From Ministeria vibrans ATCC 50519 (taxonomy: Eukaryota > Opisthokonta > Filasterea), in NCBI GenBank assembly GCA_943704425.1, contig CALSCP010001426.1, positions 4,607-38,340 on the forward strand: a DNA stretch of 33,734 nt, written 5' to 3'. A program made the translations under genes and the position numbers. Shown piece by piece: positions 33,731 to 33,734 of this stretch (position 1 is its first letter; every line of letters starts with the position of its first letter). The notes beneath the pieces are model-generated. The model had not been told where the DNA came from. It searched no databases and saw nothing but the letters and a program-made list of their open reading frames with translations.

Positions 33731-33734
<4 letters not shown>

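Overview
The window is nuclear DNA of a eukaryote. Nearly every gene is split by short introns with GT donors and AG acceptors after pyrimidine tracts. Genes are dense on both strands, and AT-rich trinucleotide repeats sit between them. The gene set (a flagellar CIMAP/ODF3-like protein, a GATA factor, an LSm10-like protein, a MIA/TANGO1-like SH3 protein, a Delta-like EGF protein) suggests a flagellated protist, possibly a holozoan. The sequence alone does not fix the taxon.

Layout, left to right: a partial secreted DSL/EGF-repeat protein with two embedded cupredoxin domains (1-4787, minus); a DUF4349 membrane protein (5583-6990, plus); an LSm10-like Sm protein (7281-7886, minus); a leucine-rich repeat protein with a probable myristoylation start (8144-9921, minus); a secreted GH33 sialidase (9997-11305, minus); a GATA factor with a PHD-like cysteine/histidine region (12053-14029, plus); a 1705-residue polytopic membrane protein (14262-19903, minus); a membrane protein with a TMUB-like N terminus (20267-21370, plus); a helicase-associated (HA) domain protein (21490-24841, minus); a CIMAP/ODF3-like flagellar protein (25545-32592, minus); and the start of a MIA/TANGO1-like SH3 protein (32944 to the window edge, plus). 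I traced exon phases for each gene. All close in frame except one junction in the GATA gene.

The main discovery is in the last intron of the CIMAP gene (25997-31080). It holds an AT-rich virus-like mobile element of about 5.0 kb (26034-31040). The element has 120-bp terminal inverted repeats and a possible 8-bp target duplication. It carries four intronless minus-strand ORFs: a D5-type SF3 helicase, a small Cys/His protein of the kind seen in large DNA viruses and their satellites, a 555-residue four-helix membrane protein between two direct repeats, and an unknown 126-residue protein. I found no transposase, integrase, polymerase or capsid gene. Removing the element and one copy of the duplication leaves a 69-bp intron, the usual size for this locus.
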